Below the pieces are notes generated by a model, which was not told the DNA's origin, ran no database searches, and was given only the letters and a program-made list of their open reading frames with translations. Shown here piece after piece: positions 9,153-18,103 of a stretch of DNA of 64,000 nucleotides (position 1 is the first letter of the stretch; each line of letters starts with the position of its first letter). Where the stretch lies: the NCBI GenBank assembly GCA_034423775.1, contig CP139918.1, positions 434,001 to 498,000 on the forward strand, read 5' to 3'. This stretch comes from Alphaproteobacteria bacterium US3C007. GTDB lineage: Bacteria; Pseudomonadota; Alphaproteobacteria; Rhodobacterales; Rhodobacteraceae. Made by a program: the position numbers and the translations under genes.

Positions 9153-10313
9153 ATGCCGAAAGCCAAAGAGACCGCTTTGATATTGGTTTTAAACGCGGGA
9201 TCCTCTTCCATTAAATTTGCCGTTTTTGACATCGAACTCCGACAAGAAATTGGTGGCATTGTTGAAGGGATCGGCGGAGCCTCAACGATCAAGATCGCCG
9301 ATCAATCGCGCGCGATACCCTTCATCGATCATAAATCGGCGCTCAGCGGTATCTTATCCGCATTGGCAGAAAATCATTACGGCTTAGAGCGATTTTCGGC
9401 GGCAGCGCACCGAGTGGTGCACGGCGGGCGCAAGCTAACCGCTCCGGTGCGCCTTACCCCAGATATCCGCGTTGAAATTGGTAATTGCACGCCTCTTGCA
9501 CCTTTGCACAACCCGCATAATCTGGCCGCCATTAACACTTTGGCCGAACTGGCGCCCGACCTGCCCCAATATGCCAGCTTTGACACCTCGTTCCACGCAA
9601 GCAACCCAGAAGTTGCCACGCGCTATGCGATTCCCCGGATGATCGAAACCAAAGGCATCCGGCGCTACGGGTTTCACGGGTTGTCCTTTTCCTCATTGGT
9701 GCGTCAGTTGCCGCATATATCAGGAGAAAAGCTTCCCTCGCGTTTACTAGCCTTTCATTTGGGAAATGGTGCCAGCCTCTGCGCGATTAGAAACGGCCAA
9801 TCTGTTGCCACCACGATGGGATATTCACCGCTCGATGGCTTGACCATGGGCACCCGCTCAGGCGGGATCGATGCAAATGCGGTTTTGCGCCTGGTGGAAG
9901 ATAATGGCCTTGATCGAACCAAAGCGATCCTAAACCATGAAAGCGGCTTGCTTGGATTGTCGGGCGGTAAATCAGATATGCGCAATCTGATGCTGGATCC
10001 AAGCGCTGACAGTGCCTTTGCCATCGAACATTTCTGCTATTGGTCTTTGCGCCATGCCGGATCCTTAATCGCAGCCATGGAAGGGCTTGATGCGATTGCT
10101 TTCACCGGCGGGATTGGTGAAAACGCTCTCGGGGTCCGCGCGCGGATTTTGCGAGGTTTGGAATGGGCTGGCGTGCGGATGAACCCAGATGCAAATCATG
10201 GTCACAAGCCGCGCTTGCAGGCGGAAAGTTCAAAAGTATCAATATGGGTTGTACCCGCCAAAGAAGAAGAAACTATCGCCGCAGATGCACTGGCGCTGAT
10301 TCAGGCGCAATAG
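9153..10313 (+). CDS. ackA: Acetate kinase
   Basis: AckA interconverts acetyl phosphate and acetate with ADP/ATP. The 386-residue protein carries the signatures LVLNAGSSSIKFAVF near the N-terminus, the active-site segment FDTSFHAS, YGFHGLSFSSLV, and GGIGENALGVRARI near the C-terminus, all ASKHA-fold acetokinase patterns. The ATG at 9153 is preferred over an in-frame ATG at 9096 because it has GAGAGGAAG upstream and starts just before the conserved phosphate-binding strand. The gene follows xsc on the same strand and converges on pta, so it can drain acetyl phosphate made by Xsc to acetate and ATP. Confidence 0.93.
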   Translation: MPKAKETALILVLNAGSSSIKFAVFDIELRQEIGGIVEGIGGASTIKIADQSRAIPFIDHKSALSGILSALAENHYGLERFSAAAHRVVHGGRKLTAPVRLTPDIRVEIGNCTPLAPLHNPHNLAAINTLAELAPDLPQYASFDTSFHASNPEVATRYAIPRMIETKGIRRYGFHGLSFSSLVRQLPHISGEKLPSRLLAFHLGNGASLCAIRNGQSVATTMGYSPLDGLTMGTRSGGIDANAVLRLVEDNGLDRTKAILNHESGLLGLSGGKSDMRNLMLDPSADSAFAIEHFCYWSLRHAGSLIAAMEGLDAIAFTGGIGENALGVRARILRGLEWAGVRMNPDANHGHKPRLQAESSKVSIWVVPAKEEETIAADALALIQAQ

Positions 10314-10318
10314 ATGTT

Positions 10319-11170
10319 TTACCCCAGTGCCACAGTCACCGCCGTTGCTGCTACAATATCCGACACGCTGGCCCCGCGACTAAGATCACAAACCGGTTTT
10401 GAAAACCCTTGTAACATTGGCCCGATCGCCTGCGCGCCGGCCAGTTCTTGGGCCAATTTATATGCAATATTGCCGGCATTAAGATCGGGAAAAATCAATA
10501 CATTGGCCTGCCCTTGGCCCAATGATTTTTTCGCTGCAATCGCGGGGTTTAGCGCCGCATCAGCTTGGATTGGACCCAAAAAACCCGTTTCTTGGGCGGC
10601 AGCGGCGACCAAATCAACGCTTTCTCCGCTGCCCGACGCCCCCGTTGAAAAGGAGAGCAACGCCATATCAACGCGGTCCAGCAAGGCCTTAGCAGATTGT
10701 TCAGACGCACGCGCAATATCCGCCAATTGTCCCGCATCAGGGGCTAGGTTCAGCGCGCAATCGGCAAAAATCATATCGCGGCCATCAGGGAAAAGCATCA
10801 GAAAGAATGAAGAAGGCGTGCGCACGCCAGGGCGCAGCCCGATCACAATGCTGGCCGCTTCAATCACCCGTTTTGTTGGACTGTCAGCGCCAGCCACCAT
10901 CGCATCCGCCGCCCCCGAGGCCACCATCGCGGCAGCTCTAAACAAAGGCTTGGCCAACATTCGCCTGGCAATCGCTTCTTTCAACCCGCGGCGTTCAACC
11001 AAACCAGCGACCATCGCATCGCTCACAGGGCTTAGTGGAACCGGATCCGCCAGCCCCTTTGCGCGCAGCTGTTGCGCCGCTTCAGCAATTCGCGGATCTT
11101 CCATTTCCGGCAACACCACCCGCGCGGCACGCGCTTTCGCGCGATCAAATATATTTTCAAGAACCGACAT
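10319..11170 (-). CDS. pta: Phosphate acetyltransferase, short form
   Basis: Pta converts acetyl phosphate and CoA to acetyl-CoA. Conserved features include ARVVLPEMEDPRIAEAA at the N-terminus, DAMVAGADSPTKRVIEAA, MIFADCALNLAPDAGQLADIA and LIFPDLNAGNIAYKLAQ. The protein has 283 residues, shorter than the usual 320-340. The missing part lies between the first strand-helix units and the GADAMVAG block (about residues 45-60). The ATG at 11170 is preferred over the one at 11182, because GGAGG spaced five bases away overlaps the upstream ATG. The gene is convergent with ackA and divergent from the citrate synthase gene, with only 33 bases between the starts. Short Pta proteins accompany xsc in other sulfonate users. 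Confidence 0.88.
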   Translation of the reverse strand: MSVLENIFDRAKARAARVVLPEMEDPRIAEAAQQLRAKGLADPVPLSPVSDAMVAGLVERRGLKEAIARRMLAKPLFRAAAMVASGAADAMVAGADSPTKRVIEAASIVIGLRPGVRTPSSFFLMLFPDGRDMIFADCALNLAPDAGQLADIARASEQSAKALLDRVDMALLSFSTGASGSGESVDLVAAAAQETGFLGPIQADAALNPAIAAKKSLGQGQANVLIFPDLNAGNIAYKLAQELAGAQAIGPMLQGFSKPVCDLSRGASVSDIVAATAVTVALG

Positions 11171-11203
11171 GATGACCTCCATCTGTCGAGCAAGGAGCCT
11201 AAA

Positions 11204-12337
11204 ATGAGCACAGACGTCAAGATCAACCGTGGTCTAAAAAGTATTTATTTTGAAAGATCTGGCGTAAGCCATATTGACGGCGCCAAGGGCGAGCTCAGTT
11301 ACCGCGGCTATTCGATCCATGATTTGGCCACCAAATCTACCTTTGAAGAGGTCAGCTATCTTTTGATCTATGGGGAATTGCCGACACCGCCCCAACTGGC
11401 AGAGTTTGAGCACAAATTGAAAGCGGCGCGCCAATTGCCCCCGGCAGTGTATGAGATCATCAAAGCAGCCAGCGCCGGGCACCCGATGGATGTATTGCGC
11501 ACCGCCGTATCAAGCTTGGCCGCGTTAGAGCCCGACAGCCAAAAAGTCAGCGAAGCAGATTTTGTCGAAAATGGTATCCGCCTGACCTCACAAGTGCCGA
11601 TGATCATCGCTGCGCATGAAAATATCCGCAAAGGGCGCCACCCTATTGCGGCGGATCCAACCCTGAGCCATGCCGCCAATTGGTTATGGATGTTGAAGGG
11701 GGAAGTGCCCTCTGAAGATGCGGCAAGATTGGCAGATGTTGATTTTATCCTTCATGCTGAGCATGGCAGCAATGCCAGCAGCTTCGCCGCCCGCGTCACG
11801 ATCGGAACCGAAGCCAATTTGCATGGCGCCATCGTCACTGCGCTGTCCACGCTGGCGGGGCCGGCGCATGGCGGCGCGGCAGAAGATGTGATGAAAATGG
11901 TGCAGGAAATCGGCACACCCGAGAATGCGGCCGCATATGTTAAAGAGAAACGCGGCAAACGTGAGCCGGTGACCGGATTTGGCCACCGCGTTTATCGCGC
12001 CGAGGATCCGCGCGCGCGTCACATGCGCGAAGGTGTGCGTAAATTGGGCGAAGAAATGGGAGCGCCGGAATGGTATGAAATATTGCAGGGCGTGGTTGGA
12101 GCGATGAAACCCTATGCGCGCCATGGGCTAAACGTGAATGTCGATTTCTATTCAGGCGTGATCTACCAGCTGCACGGTATTCCAATGGATCTTTACGTTC
12201 CAATTTTTGCCATTGGCCGCATGCCAGGATGGATAATCCAATGCGTTGAACAATTGCAGGGAAACATTTTAATACGGCCGCTGACCTTGTATAATGGCCC
12301 GGAAATGCGCAACTATGTGAGCCTTGATGATCGATAG
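11204..12337 (+). CDS. Citrate/2-methylcitrate synthase
   Basis: A type I-like short citrate synthase (377 residues) that condenses oxaloacetate with acetyl-CoA or propionyl-CoA. Catalytic elements visible: LHAEHGSNASSFAARV with the first catalytic histidine at about residue 185, GFGHRVYRAEDPRA with the second, and the aspartate in NVNVDFYSGVIYQLHG. The sequence MSTDVKINRGLKSIYFERS at the start and the PYRG-type SYRGYSIHDLA resemble PrpC/CitZ-type bifunctional enzymes more than hexameric GltA. AAGGAG sits seven bases before the ATG at 11204, so a longer upstream frame is rejected. Placed between pta and the sulfite genes, it may pull acetyl-CoA from sulfonate cleavage into central metabolism; substrate choice cannot be settled from sequence. 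Confidence 0.85.
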   Translation: MSTDVKINRGLKSIYFERSGVSHIDGAKGELSYRGYSIHDLATKSTFEEVSYLLIYGELPTPPQLAEFEHKLKAARQLPPAVYEIIKAASAGHPMDVLRTAVSSLAALEPDSQKVSEADFVENGIRLTSQVPMIIAAHENIRKGRHPIAADPTLSHAANWLWMLKGEVPSEDAARLADVDFILHAEHGSNASSFAARVTIGTEANLHGAIVTALSTLAGPAHGGAAEDVMKMVQEIGTPENAAAYVKEKRGKREPVTGFGHRVYRAEDPRARHMREGVRKLGEEMGAPEWYEILQGVVGAMKPYARHGLNVNVDFYSGVIYQLHGIPMDLYVPIFAIGRMPGWIIQCVEQLQGNILIRPLTLYNGPEMRNYVSLDDR

Positions 12338-12395
12338 AACTGCATCATATCAACGTTGTGAGGGGCTTTGTTGCTTCGCAGGGTCAGCCGCTTAA

Positions 12396-13157
12396 ATGTT
12401 TGAAACCTTAAGCAGCGCGCTGGCTCTTACAATGGCAGATATAATCGCGCTGGCGCTAATTTGTTTTGCCGCCGGACTGGTGCGCGGCTTCTCTGGCTTT
12501 GCGCTTTCGGCTGTGGCCATGGCCTCTGCGGCCAGCTTTATTCCACCTGTCGAATTAATTCCTTTATGTTGGTGGCTGGAAATCGCAGCAAGCGCGCTTT
12601 TAATTCGAGGCAATTGGCAAAATGCCCAGAAAAAAACTGTTTTACGGCTTTCGATTGGCACTTTGATTGGGCTGCCTTTGGGCCTGCTTCTCACCACGAA
12701 TGTGCCTGTAGCACTGTCGCAGAATATCGCCTTGCTGCTGATCATGGTGCTTGCGACGCTGCTGCTGATTGGTCTGCGCCTGGAAGCGTTGCACAAACCC
12801 CTTGGAACGGTTTTTGCCGGGATCGGCGCTGGCTTGGGCACGGGATTGGCCAGCGTGGGGGGCATGGTGGTCGCAATTTTCATGCTGTCTTTTCAAGGCT
12901 CGGCCACAACCATGCGCGCAACGGTCATCTTATTTTTGCTACTCAGCAGCGGCCTCAGCGTGGCAAATTATTTTTTATTTGATGTCATGACCCAAATCGC
13001 CGTGTTTCGCGGTATATTTTTTATTATTCCGGCAATAATCGGGGTGCATCTTGGAACGAAACTCTTTATCCCGAAATGGGAACATTTTTACCGACCCTTT
13101 TGTTTGACCCTGCTGATCATCTTGTCAGGCACGGGATTGGTAAGACTCATCGCGTAA
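12396..13157 (+). CDS. TauE/SafE-family permease, probable sulfite exporter
   Basis: A 253-residue inner-membrane protein with about eight hydrophobic segments and the two half-repeats typical of TauE/SafE: the first begins ALICFAAGLVRGFSGFALS and the second GIGAGLGTGLASVGGMVVA. Family members move sulfite, sulfoacetate or related organic anions. The gene sits 17 bases before soeA and downstream of xsc, which produces sulfite. Export of sulfite when SoeABC capacity is exceeded is therefore a reasonable inference. No ribosome-binding site of note precedes the ATG. Confidence 0.85.
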   Translation: MFETLSSALALTMADIIALALICFAAGLVRGFSGFALSAVAMASAASFIPPVELIPLCWWLEIAASALLIRGNWQNAQKKTVLRLSIGTLIGLPLGLLLTTNVPVALSQNIALLLIMVLATLLLIGLRLEALHKPLGTVFAGIGAGLGTGLASVGGMVVAIFMLSFQGSATTMRATVILFLLLSSGLSVANYFLFDVMTQIAVFRGIFFIIPAIIGVHLGTKLFIPKWEHFYRPFCLTLLIILSGTGLVRLIA

Positions 13158-13174
13158 AATCAGGAAAGCGTCAC

Positions 13175-15979
13175 ATGAAAGACCAACCATATCTGGACAC
13201 ATCGCCAAAAGTCTCAGACGAAATACGGAAAACCACCTGTTACATGTGCGCGTGCCGCTGTGGCATCAACGTTCATATGAAAGAGGGGAAAGTTGCCTAT
13301 ATCGAGGGCAATCGTGACCACCCTGTGAACAAAGGCGTTTTATGCGCCAAAGGCAGTGCCGGCATTATGCAGGTGAATGCCCCGTCTCGCTTAAACGCGC
13401 CGCTCAAACGCGTTGGGCCCCGCGGTTCTGGCCAGTTTGAGGAAATAAGCTGGGATGAGGCGCTCGATATGGCGGCGGGCTGGCTCAAACCAATCCGCGA
13501 CGAAAATCCTGAAAAGTTGGCCTTTTTTACGGGCCGTGATCAATCGCAAAGCTTTACCAGCTTCTGGGCTCAAAATTTTGGCACCCCGAATTATGCAGCG
13601 CATGGCGGCTTTTGCAGCGTCAATATGGCGGCGGCAGGCATCTACACAATGGGCGGTGCATTTTGGGAGTTTGGTCAACCAGATTGGGACCATACCAAAT
13701 TGTTTGTGCTCTTTGGCGTGGCCGAAGATCATGACAGTAATCCAATCAAAATGGGCCTTGGCAAGTTAAAAGAACGCGGCGCCAAAGTGATTGGCGTTAA
13801 TCCCATCCGCACTGGCTATAACGCTGTTGCCGATGAATGGGTGGGCATTACCCCGGGCACGGATGGGTTGTTCATCCTTTCGTTGATCCATGAACTGTTA
13901 AAAGCGGGCAGAATTGATCTGCATTATCTGTCACAATATACAAATGCGCCGGTTTTGCTGGATGCGGAAACCGGGCTTTTGATGCGCGATGAAAATGGCA
14001 AAGAACTGGTCATTGATCGCAGCACAAAAAAACCTGCCCCCTTCGATCAAAAAGGCGTAAAACCCGATTTGAACGGCAGCCGCCGTATTGGCGGCACGAC
14101 GCATCGTACGGTTTTTCATGCAATGATCGAACGCTATCTTGACCCGCAATATGCCCCCGAAGCTGTGGCCAAAGACGTGGGTATCCCAGCTGGTAAAATT
14201 CGTGCTATCGCGAATGAGCTGGCGCGGGTGGCCTTTGACGAAGCCATTGAGCTGGATCAAGAATGGACCGATTTTCGCGGTGAAACCCATACAAAAATGA
14301 CCGGGCGGCCCGTCAGCTTCCACGCGATGCGCGGGATTTCAGCACATTCGAACGGGTTTCAGACATGCCGTGCGCTGCATATTTTGCAGATCATTTTGGG
14401 CAGCGTCGAAGCCCCGGGTGGCTTTCGCTTTAAACCCCCCTATCCAAAGCCGGCAACAATCCATCCAAAGCCGCATTGCAAAACCACTCCGGGTGCACCG
14501 CTTGACGGTCCGCATCTGGGTTTTGTGCATGGGCCAGAAGATCTTTGCTTGAAAGAAGATGGCAGCCCGGCGCGGATTGATAAGGCGTTCACCTGGGAAA
14601 ACCCAATGTCGGCGCATGGTTTGATGCATATGGTGATTTCAAACGCGCATGCCGGAGATCCCTATAAGATCGACACATTGTTTATGTATATGGCAAATAT
14701 GTCATGGAATAGCTCGATGAACACCCGTGGCGTGATCGATATGCTTACCGATCAAGATGAAAACGGCGAGTATGTGATCCCTAGGATCATTTATTCGGAT
14801 GCGTATTCTTCTGAAATGGTTGCCTATGCCGATCTGATCCTGCCCGATGCAACTTATCTAGAGCGCCATGATTGCATCAGCCTGCTTGACCGCCCGATTT
14901 GTGAGGCCGACGGATTGGCGGATGCAATCCGCTGGCCGGTGATCGAGCCCGACCGCGATGTGCGCGGCTTCCAATCCGTGCTCTGCGAGCTTGGCGCAAA
15001 ACTGGATCTACCAGGCTTTGTGAATGAGGATGGCACCCAGAAATACGCCGATTATGGAGATTACATCGTATCGCATGAGCGCAAACCGGGCATTGGCCCA
15101 TTGGCAGGCTTTCGCGGCGATGGCAGCGATTCCGGGCGCGGAGCGCCAAATCCAAAACAGCTTGAGCGCTATATCGAAAATGGTGGTTTTTTCGTTGAGC
15201 ATGTTCCCGAAGGTGCCAATTACTATAAGCCTTGGAACAGCGCCTATCAGGATTGGGCCGTGAAAATGGGCATTATTGACAGCCCGCAACCCTATTTATT
15301 TCAACTCTATGTCGAGCCAATGCGTAAATTCCAACGCGCGGCAGAAGGCCATGGCGACAGACAACCGCCAGAGCATCTGCGCGATCGGATCAAAGAAACG
15401 CTGGATCCCCTGCCAATTTGGTATGCGCCCGCAGAGGATTCGCATATCGACCTGACAGAATATCCGATCCATGCCTTAACCCAGCGCCCAATGGCGATGT
15501 ATCATAGCTGGGGTACGCAAAATGCCTGGTTAAGGCAGATCCATGGGATGAACCCGCTATATTTGCCGAGCAAATTGATGCAAGAAAATAACTTGATTGA
15601 TGGCGAATGGGCAAAAGTAAGCTCAGTCCATGGCAATATTACTGTCCCGGTGATGGAAATGGCCGCGTTAAACGAAAATACCGTCTGGACATGGAACGCG
15701 ATTGGCAAGCGCAAAGGGGCCTGGGCTCTGGACGAACAAGCCCCCGAAGCCACCAAAGGGTTTCTGCTCAACCATCTGATCCACGAGCTACTCCCCCCTA
15801 AGGGCGATGGTTTGCGGTGGGCCAATTCAGACCCGATCACGGGGCAAGCCGCGTGGTTTGATTTGCGCGTGAAAATTGAAAAAGCACCGCCGCCAAGCGA
15901 AAGCCAACCGGCTTTACCCACACTGAACTCTCCTGTTCAGCCAGGACCGAAAAATCTAGAATGGAAGGTGGGAGAATGA
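13175..15979 (+). CDS. soeA: Sulfite dehydrogenase (quinone) SoeABC, molybdopterin subunit
   Basis: A 934-residue molybdopterin oxidoreductase of the DMSO-reductase superfamily. An N-terminal [4Fe-4S] site is formed by the cysteines in TTCYMCACRCGIN and the later GVLCAKG. It is followed by the Mo-bis-MGD domains and a C-terminal molydopterin dinucleotide-binding domain (around residues 770-900, beginning ALTQRPMAMYHSWGTQNAW). There is no Tat signal, so the subunit is cytoplasmic as in SoeA. Its partners soeB and soeC follow with overlaps, giving a cytoplasm-facing sulfite dehydrogenase that passes electrons to quinone. Context (xsc, TauE/SafE) favours sulfite over other substrates. The ATG at 13175 is preferred over an in-frame upstream start because it has AGGAAAG before it and starts the conserved N-terminus. 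Confidence 0.9.
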   Translation: MKDQPYLDTSPKVSDEIRKTTCYMCACRCGINVHMKEGKVAYIEGNRDHPVNKGVLCAKGSAGIMQVNAPSRLNAPLKRVGPRGSGQFEEISWDEALDMAAGWLKPIRDENPEKLAFFTGRDQSQSFTSFWAQNFGTPNYAAHGGFCSVNMAAAGIYTMGGAFWEFGQPDWDHTKLFVLFGVAEDHDSNPIKMGLGKLKERGAKVIGVNPIRTGYNAVADEWVGITPGTDGLFILSLIHELLKAGRIDLHYLSQYTNAPVLLDAETGLLMRDENGKELVIDRSTKKPAPFDQKGVKPDLNGSRRIGGTTHRTVFHAMIERYLDPQYAPEAVAKDVGIPAGKIRAIANELARVAFDEAIELDQEWTDFRGETHTKMTGRPVSFHAMRGISAHSNGFQTCRALHILQIILGSVEAPGGFRFKPPYPKPATIHPKPHCKTTPGAPLDGPHLGFVHGPEDLCLKEDGSPARIDKAFTWENPMSAHGLMHMVISNAHAGDPYKIDTLFMYMANMSWNSSMNTRGVIDMLTDQDENGEYVIPRIIYSDAYSSEMVAYADLILPDATYLERHDCISLLDRPICEADGLADAIRWPVIEPDRDVRGFQSVLCELGAKLDLPGFVNEDGTQKYADYGDYIVSHERKPGIGPLAGFRGDGSDSGRGAPNPKQLERYIENGGFFVEHVPEGANYYKPWNSAYQDWAVKMGIIDSPQPYLFQLYVEPMRKFQRAAEGHGDRQPPEHLRDRIKETLDPLPIWYAPAEDSHIDLTEYPIHALTQRPMAMYHSWGTQNAWLRQIHGMNPLYLPSKLMQENNLIDGEWAKVSSVHGNITVPVMEMAALNENTVWTWNAIGKRKGAWALDEQAPEATKGFLLNHLIHELLPPKGDGLRWANSDPITGQAAWFDLRVKIEKAPPPSESQPALPTLNSPVQPGPKNLEWKVGE

Positions 15980-16725
15980 CAACCTTACCCACGCAAACCA
16001 ACCGCAAGCTGGGGCTTGTGATTGATCTTGATACATGTGTTGGCTGCCATGCCTGCGTGATCAGCTGCAAAGGCTGGAACACTGAAAATTATGGCGCCCC
16101 GCTCAGCGATCAAGATGCCTATGGCGGCAATCCAAGCGGTACCTTTTTGAACCGCGTACACAGCTATGAAATGCAACCCGAACAGGGCGGCGCGGCGCAA
16201 TTGGTACATTTTCCAAAATCCTGCCTGCATTGCGAAGACGCCCCATGCGTTACCGTCTGCCCGACAGGCGCCAGCTACAAGCGCGTTGAAGACGGCATTG
16301 TCTTGGTGAATGAAAGTGATTGTATCGGCTGTGGCCTATGCGCCTGGGCCTGCCCCTATGGCGCGCGCGAATTGGATGCGGCTGCCGGCGTCATGAAGAA
16401 ATGTACGCTCTGCGTGGATCGGATTTATAATGAAAACCTACCCGAAGAAGATCGCGAACCCGCTTGCGTGCGCACCTGCCCTGCAGGCGCCCGCCATTTT
16501 GGTGATTTCGCCGATCCCGACAGCCATGTAAGCCAGCTAAGCGCAGCGCGCGGCGGTATGGATTTAATGCCCGAACAAGGGACAAAACCGGTGAATAAAT
16601 ATCTGCCACCGCGGCCAAAAGATACGATGGATGAAATTGATATTTTGGCCCCGTTCTTAGAGCCCGTGGCCGAAGAGACCACGGGGTTTATGGCTTGGCT
16701 CGATAAAACTTTGGAGAAAATCTAA
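15976..16725 (+). CDS. soeB: Sulfite dehydrogenase iron-sulfur subunit
   Basis: A 249-residue DmsB/NrfC-type ferredoxin subunit that wires SoeA to the membrane anchor. Four cysteine clusters are visible: CVGCHACVISC near residue 22, CLHCEDAPCVTVCPTG, CIGCGLCAWACPYG, and CTLCVDRIY with PACVRTCPAGA. Together they fit four [4Fe-4S] centres. The start overlaps the soeA stop as ATGA and has a GGTGGGAG ribosome-binding site, indicating translational coupling. An upstream in-frame ATG at 15961 would remove that arrangement and is not preferred. Confidence 0.92.
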   Translation: MTTLPTQTNRKLGLVIDLDTCVGCHACVISCKGWNTENYGAPLSDQDAYGGNPSGTFLNRVHSYEMQPEQGGAAQLVHFPKSCLHCEDAPCVTVCPTGASYKRVEDGIVLVNESDCIGCGLCAWACPYGARELDAAAGVMKKCTLCVDRIYNENLPEEDREPACVRTCPAGARHFGDFADPDSHVSQLSAARGGMDLMPEQGTKPVNKYLPPRPKDTMDEIDILAPFLEPVAEETTGFMAWLDKTLEKI

Positions 16726-17597
16726 TGCATCCAGCGCCTTCCGTTATTATTTTCACTTCGCTGACGGGCCTTGGCTTTGGGCTTTTGGTCTTTTTAGGGC
16801 TTGGCCTGCCCGATACTTCTGGAGTCGTGGCCTTTGTCTTCTTTGCAATCGCTTATCTGCTAGCCATTGGCGGTTTGATTTCCTCGACGTTCCATTTGGG
16901 GCGCCCCGAACGCGCAATTAAAGCCTTTTTGCAATGGCGCAGCAGCTGGTTGAGCCGCGAAGCGTGGCTGGCAGTGGCATCTTTGCTCGTGATGGCGATT
17001 TACGGCGCAGGTTTGGTGTTTCTTGATACACGCTGGGGCGTATTGGGCGTGATCGGTTCCGCCCTATCCTTGGCCACTGTGTTTTCAACAGCGATGATTT
17101 ATGCGCAATTAAAAACCGTACCCCGCTGGAACACTGCCCTAACCCCATTGCTGTTTATCACGCTTGCTCTAACCGGAGGGGCAATCCTGTCTGGATCTGT
17201 GGATACGGCGCTTTTAATGTTAATTTCTGCCGGCATCGTTCAAATCGTGTATTGGATCAACGGCGATCAAGCTCTGGCCCGCTCTGGCACCAGCATGGCC
17301 AGCGCCACGGGATTGGCTGCCATGGGAACAGTCAAAGCCTTTGAACCACCGCATACAGGCACCAATTATCTGCTGAGAGAGTTTGTGCATATCGTGGGCC
17401 GCAAACATGCTGCAAAGCTACGCGTCATCGCGCTTATTTTGATGATTGGTACGCCAACTTTATTTTTGTCACTGCCCTTCAATCACTGGCTCGCGCTTGG
17501 CGCTGTGGCCACCCATATCGCGGGTGTCTTTACCTCTCGTTGGCTGTTCTTTGCTCAGGCGGAACATGTTGTTGGATTATATTACGGAAAACGATAG
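16725..17597 (+). CDS. soeC: Sulfite dehydrogenase membrane anchor, DmsC-like
   Basis: A 290-residue integral membrane protein with about eight transmembrane helices, of the DmsC family of quinol-interacting anchors. FHLGRPERAIKAFLQWRSS in the first loop and the terminal QAEHVVGLYYG resemble DmsC/SoeC proteins. The start codon shares a base with the soeB stop (TAATG), so soeABC is a tightly coupled operon. The anchor transfers electrons from the iron-sulfur subunit to the quinone pool. The gene order and overlaps are the same as in known soeABC clusters of purple sulfur bacteria and roseobacters. Confidence 0.9.
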   Translation: MHPAPSVIIFTSLTGLGFGLLVFLGLGLPDTSGVVAFVFFAIAYLLAIGGLISSTFHLGRPERAIKAFLQWRSSWLSREAWLAVASLLVMAIYGAGLVFLDTRWGVLGVIGSALSLATVFSTAMIYAQLKTVPRWNTALTPLLFITLALTGGAILSGSVDTALLMLISAGIVQIVYWINGDQALARSGTSMASATGLAAMGTVKAFEPPHTGTNYLLREFVHIVGRKHAAKLRVIALILMIGTPTLFLSLPFNHWLALGAVATHIAGVFTSRWLFFAQAEHVVGLYYGKR

Positions 17598-18046
17598 CCG
17601 CAGCACGAAAACTCTACATGCAGCGGCGGATCTAGCCGCTGTTAAGGCGCCGGCATCCGAGCTGTTTATAGATCCGGCAGCTTGGGCATAAGACTTTGGT
17701 TACGGTATAATGTCAGCTCATGGGTGCGGCTTGAAAAAGGGTACCCGACTGCCACAGCCGGTTTAGAAACACGCGCTCCCTCCCCCCTCTCAACGGTGCC
17801 CAAATGGGATCCACAGGTTGAACAAAATGATCTGCAGTGAATGGTGCATTAAACGCTTGCGGGGGATGTCGGGGCGTACGGCCACTCTATGACGGCGACT
17901 TCATCAAGCCAAGGCCAGCTCGCTGCACACTTCATAGCGCCAATGGCTTCCGGGGCCGCCGGCATCCTGTCAATTGGCCCCCGCAGGCAGCGTTTTGGCG
18001 CTGCACAAGCGCGCGATTGTTCAGCGCATAAACGCTGTTAAAGACC
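17598..18046. other. Intergenic region between soeC and the atp operon
   Basis: About 450 bases without a supported gene. CAGCGGC/GCCGCTG at 17621-17641 form a perfect 7-bp stem shortly after the soeC stop and may mark the end of the soe message, though no T-tract follows. Several short frames exist on both strands. One on the minus strand around 17670-17790 reads smoothly for roughly 35 codons without a start. These could be decayed coding remnants, but no family is recognisable. Confidence 0.4.
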
Positions 18047-18077
18047 AAAAAAAAGCCCGAAGGCGCGCTTCGAGCTT
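18047..18077 (-). terminator. Rho-independent terminator of the atp F0 operon
   Basis: Read on the minus strand, AAGCTCGAAG and CTTCGGGCTT form a 10-bp stem (one G-U pair) with loop CGCGC, followed directly by a run of T. It lies 27 bases after the atpF stop and closes the F0 operon. Confidence 0.9.
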
Positions 18078-18103
18078 TTCATATCTTGAATTTCAAAGAC
18101 CAA

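Noticed and set aside
10314..11207. Plus-strand frame of 297 codons opposite pta
   Set aside because: Ala/Ser-rich shadow of pta; no family features.
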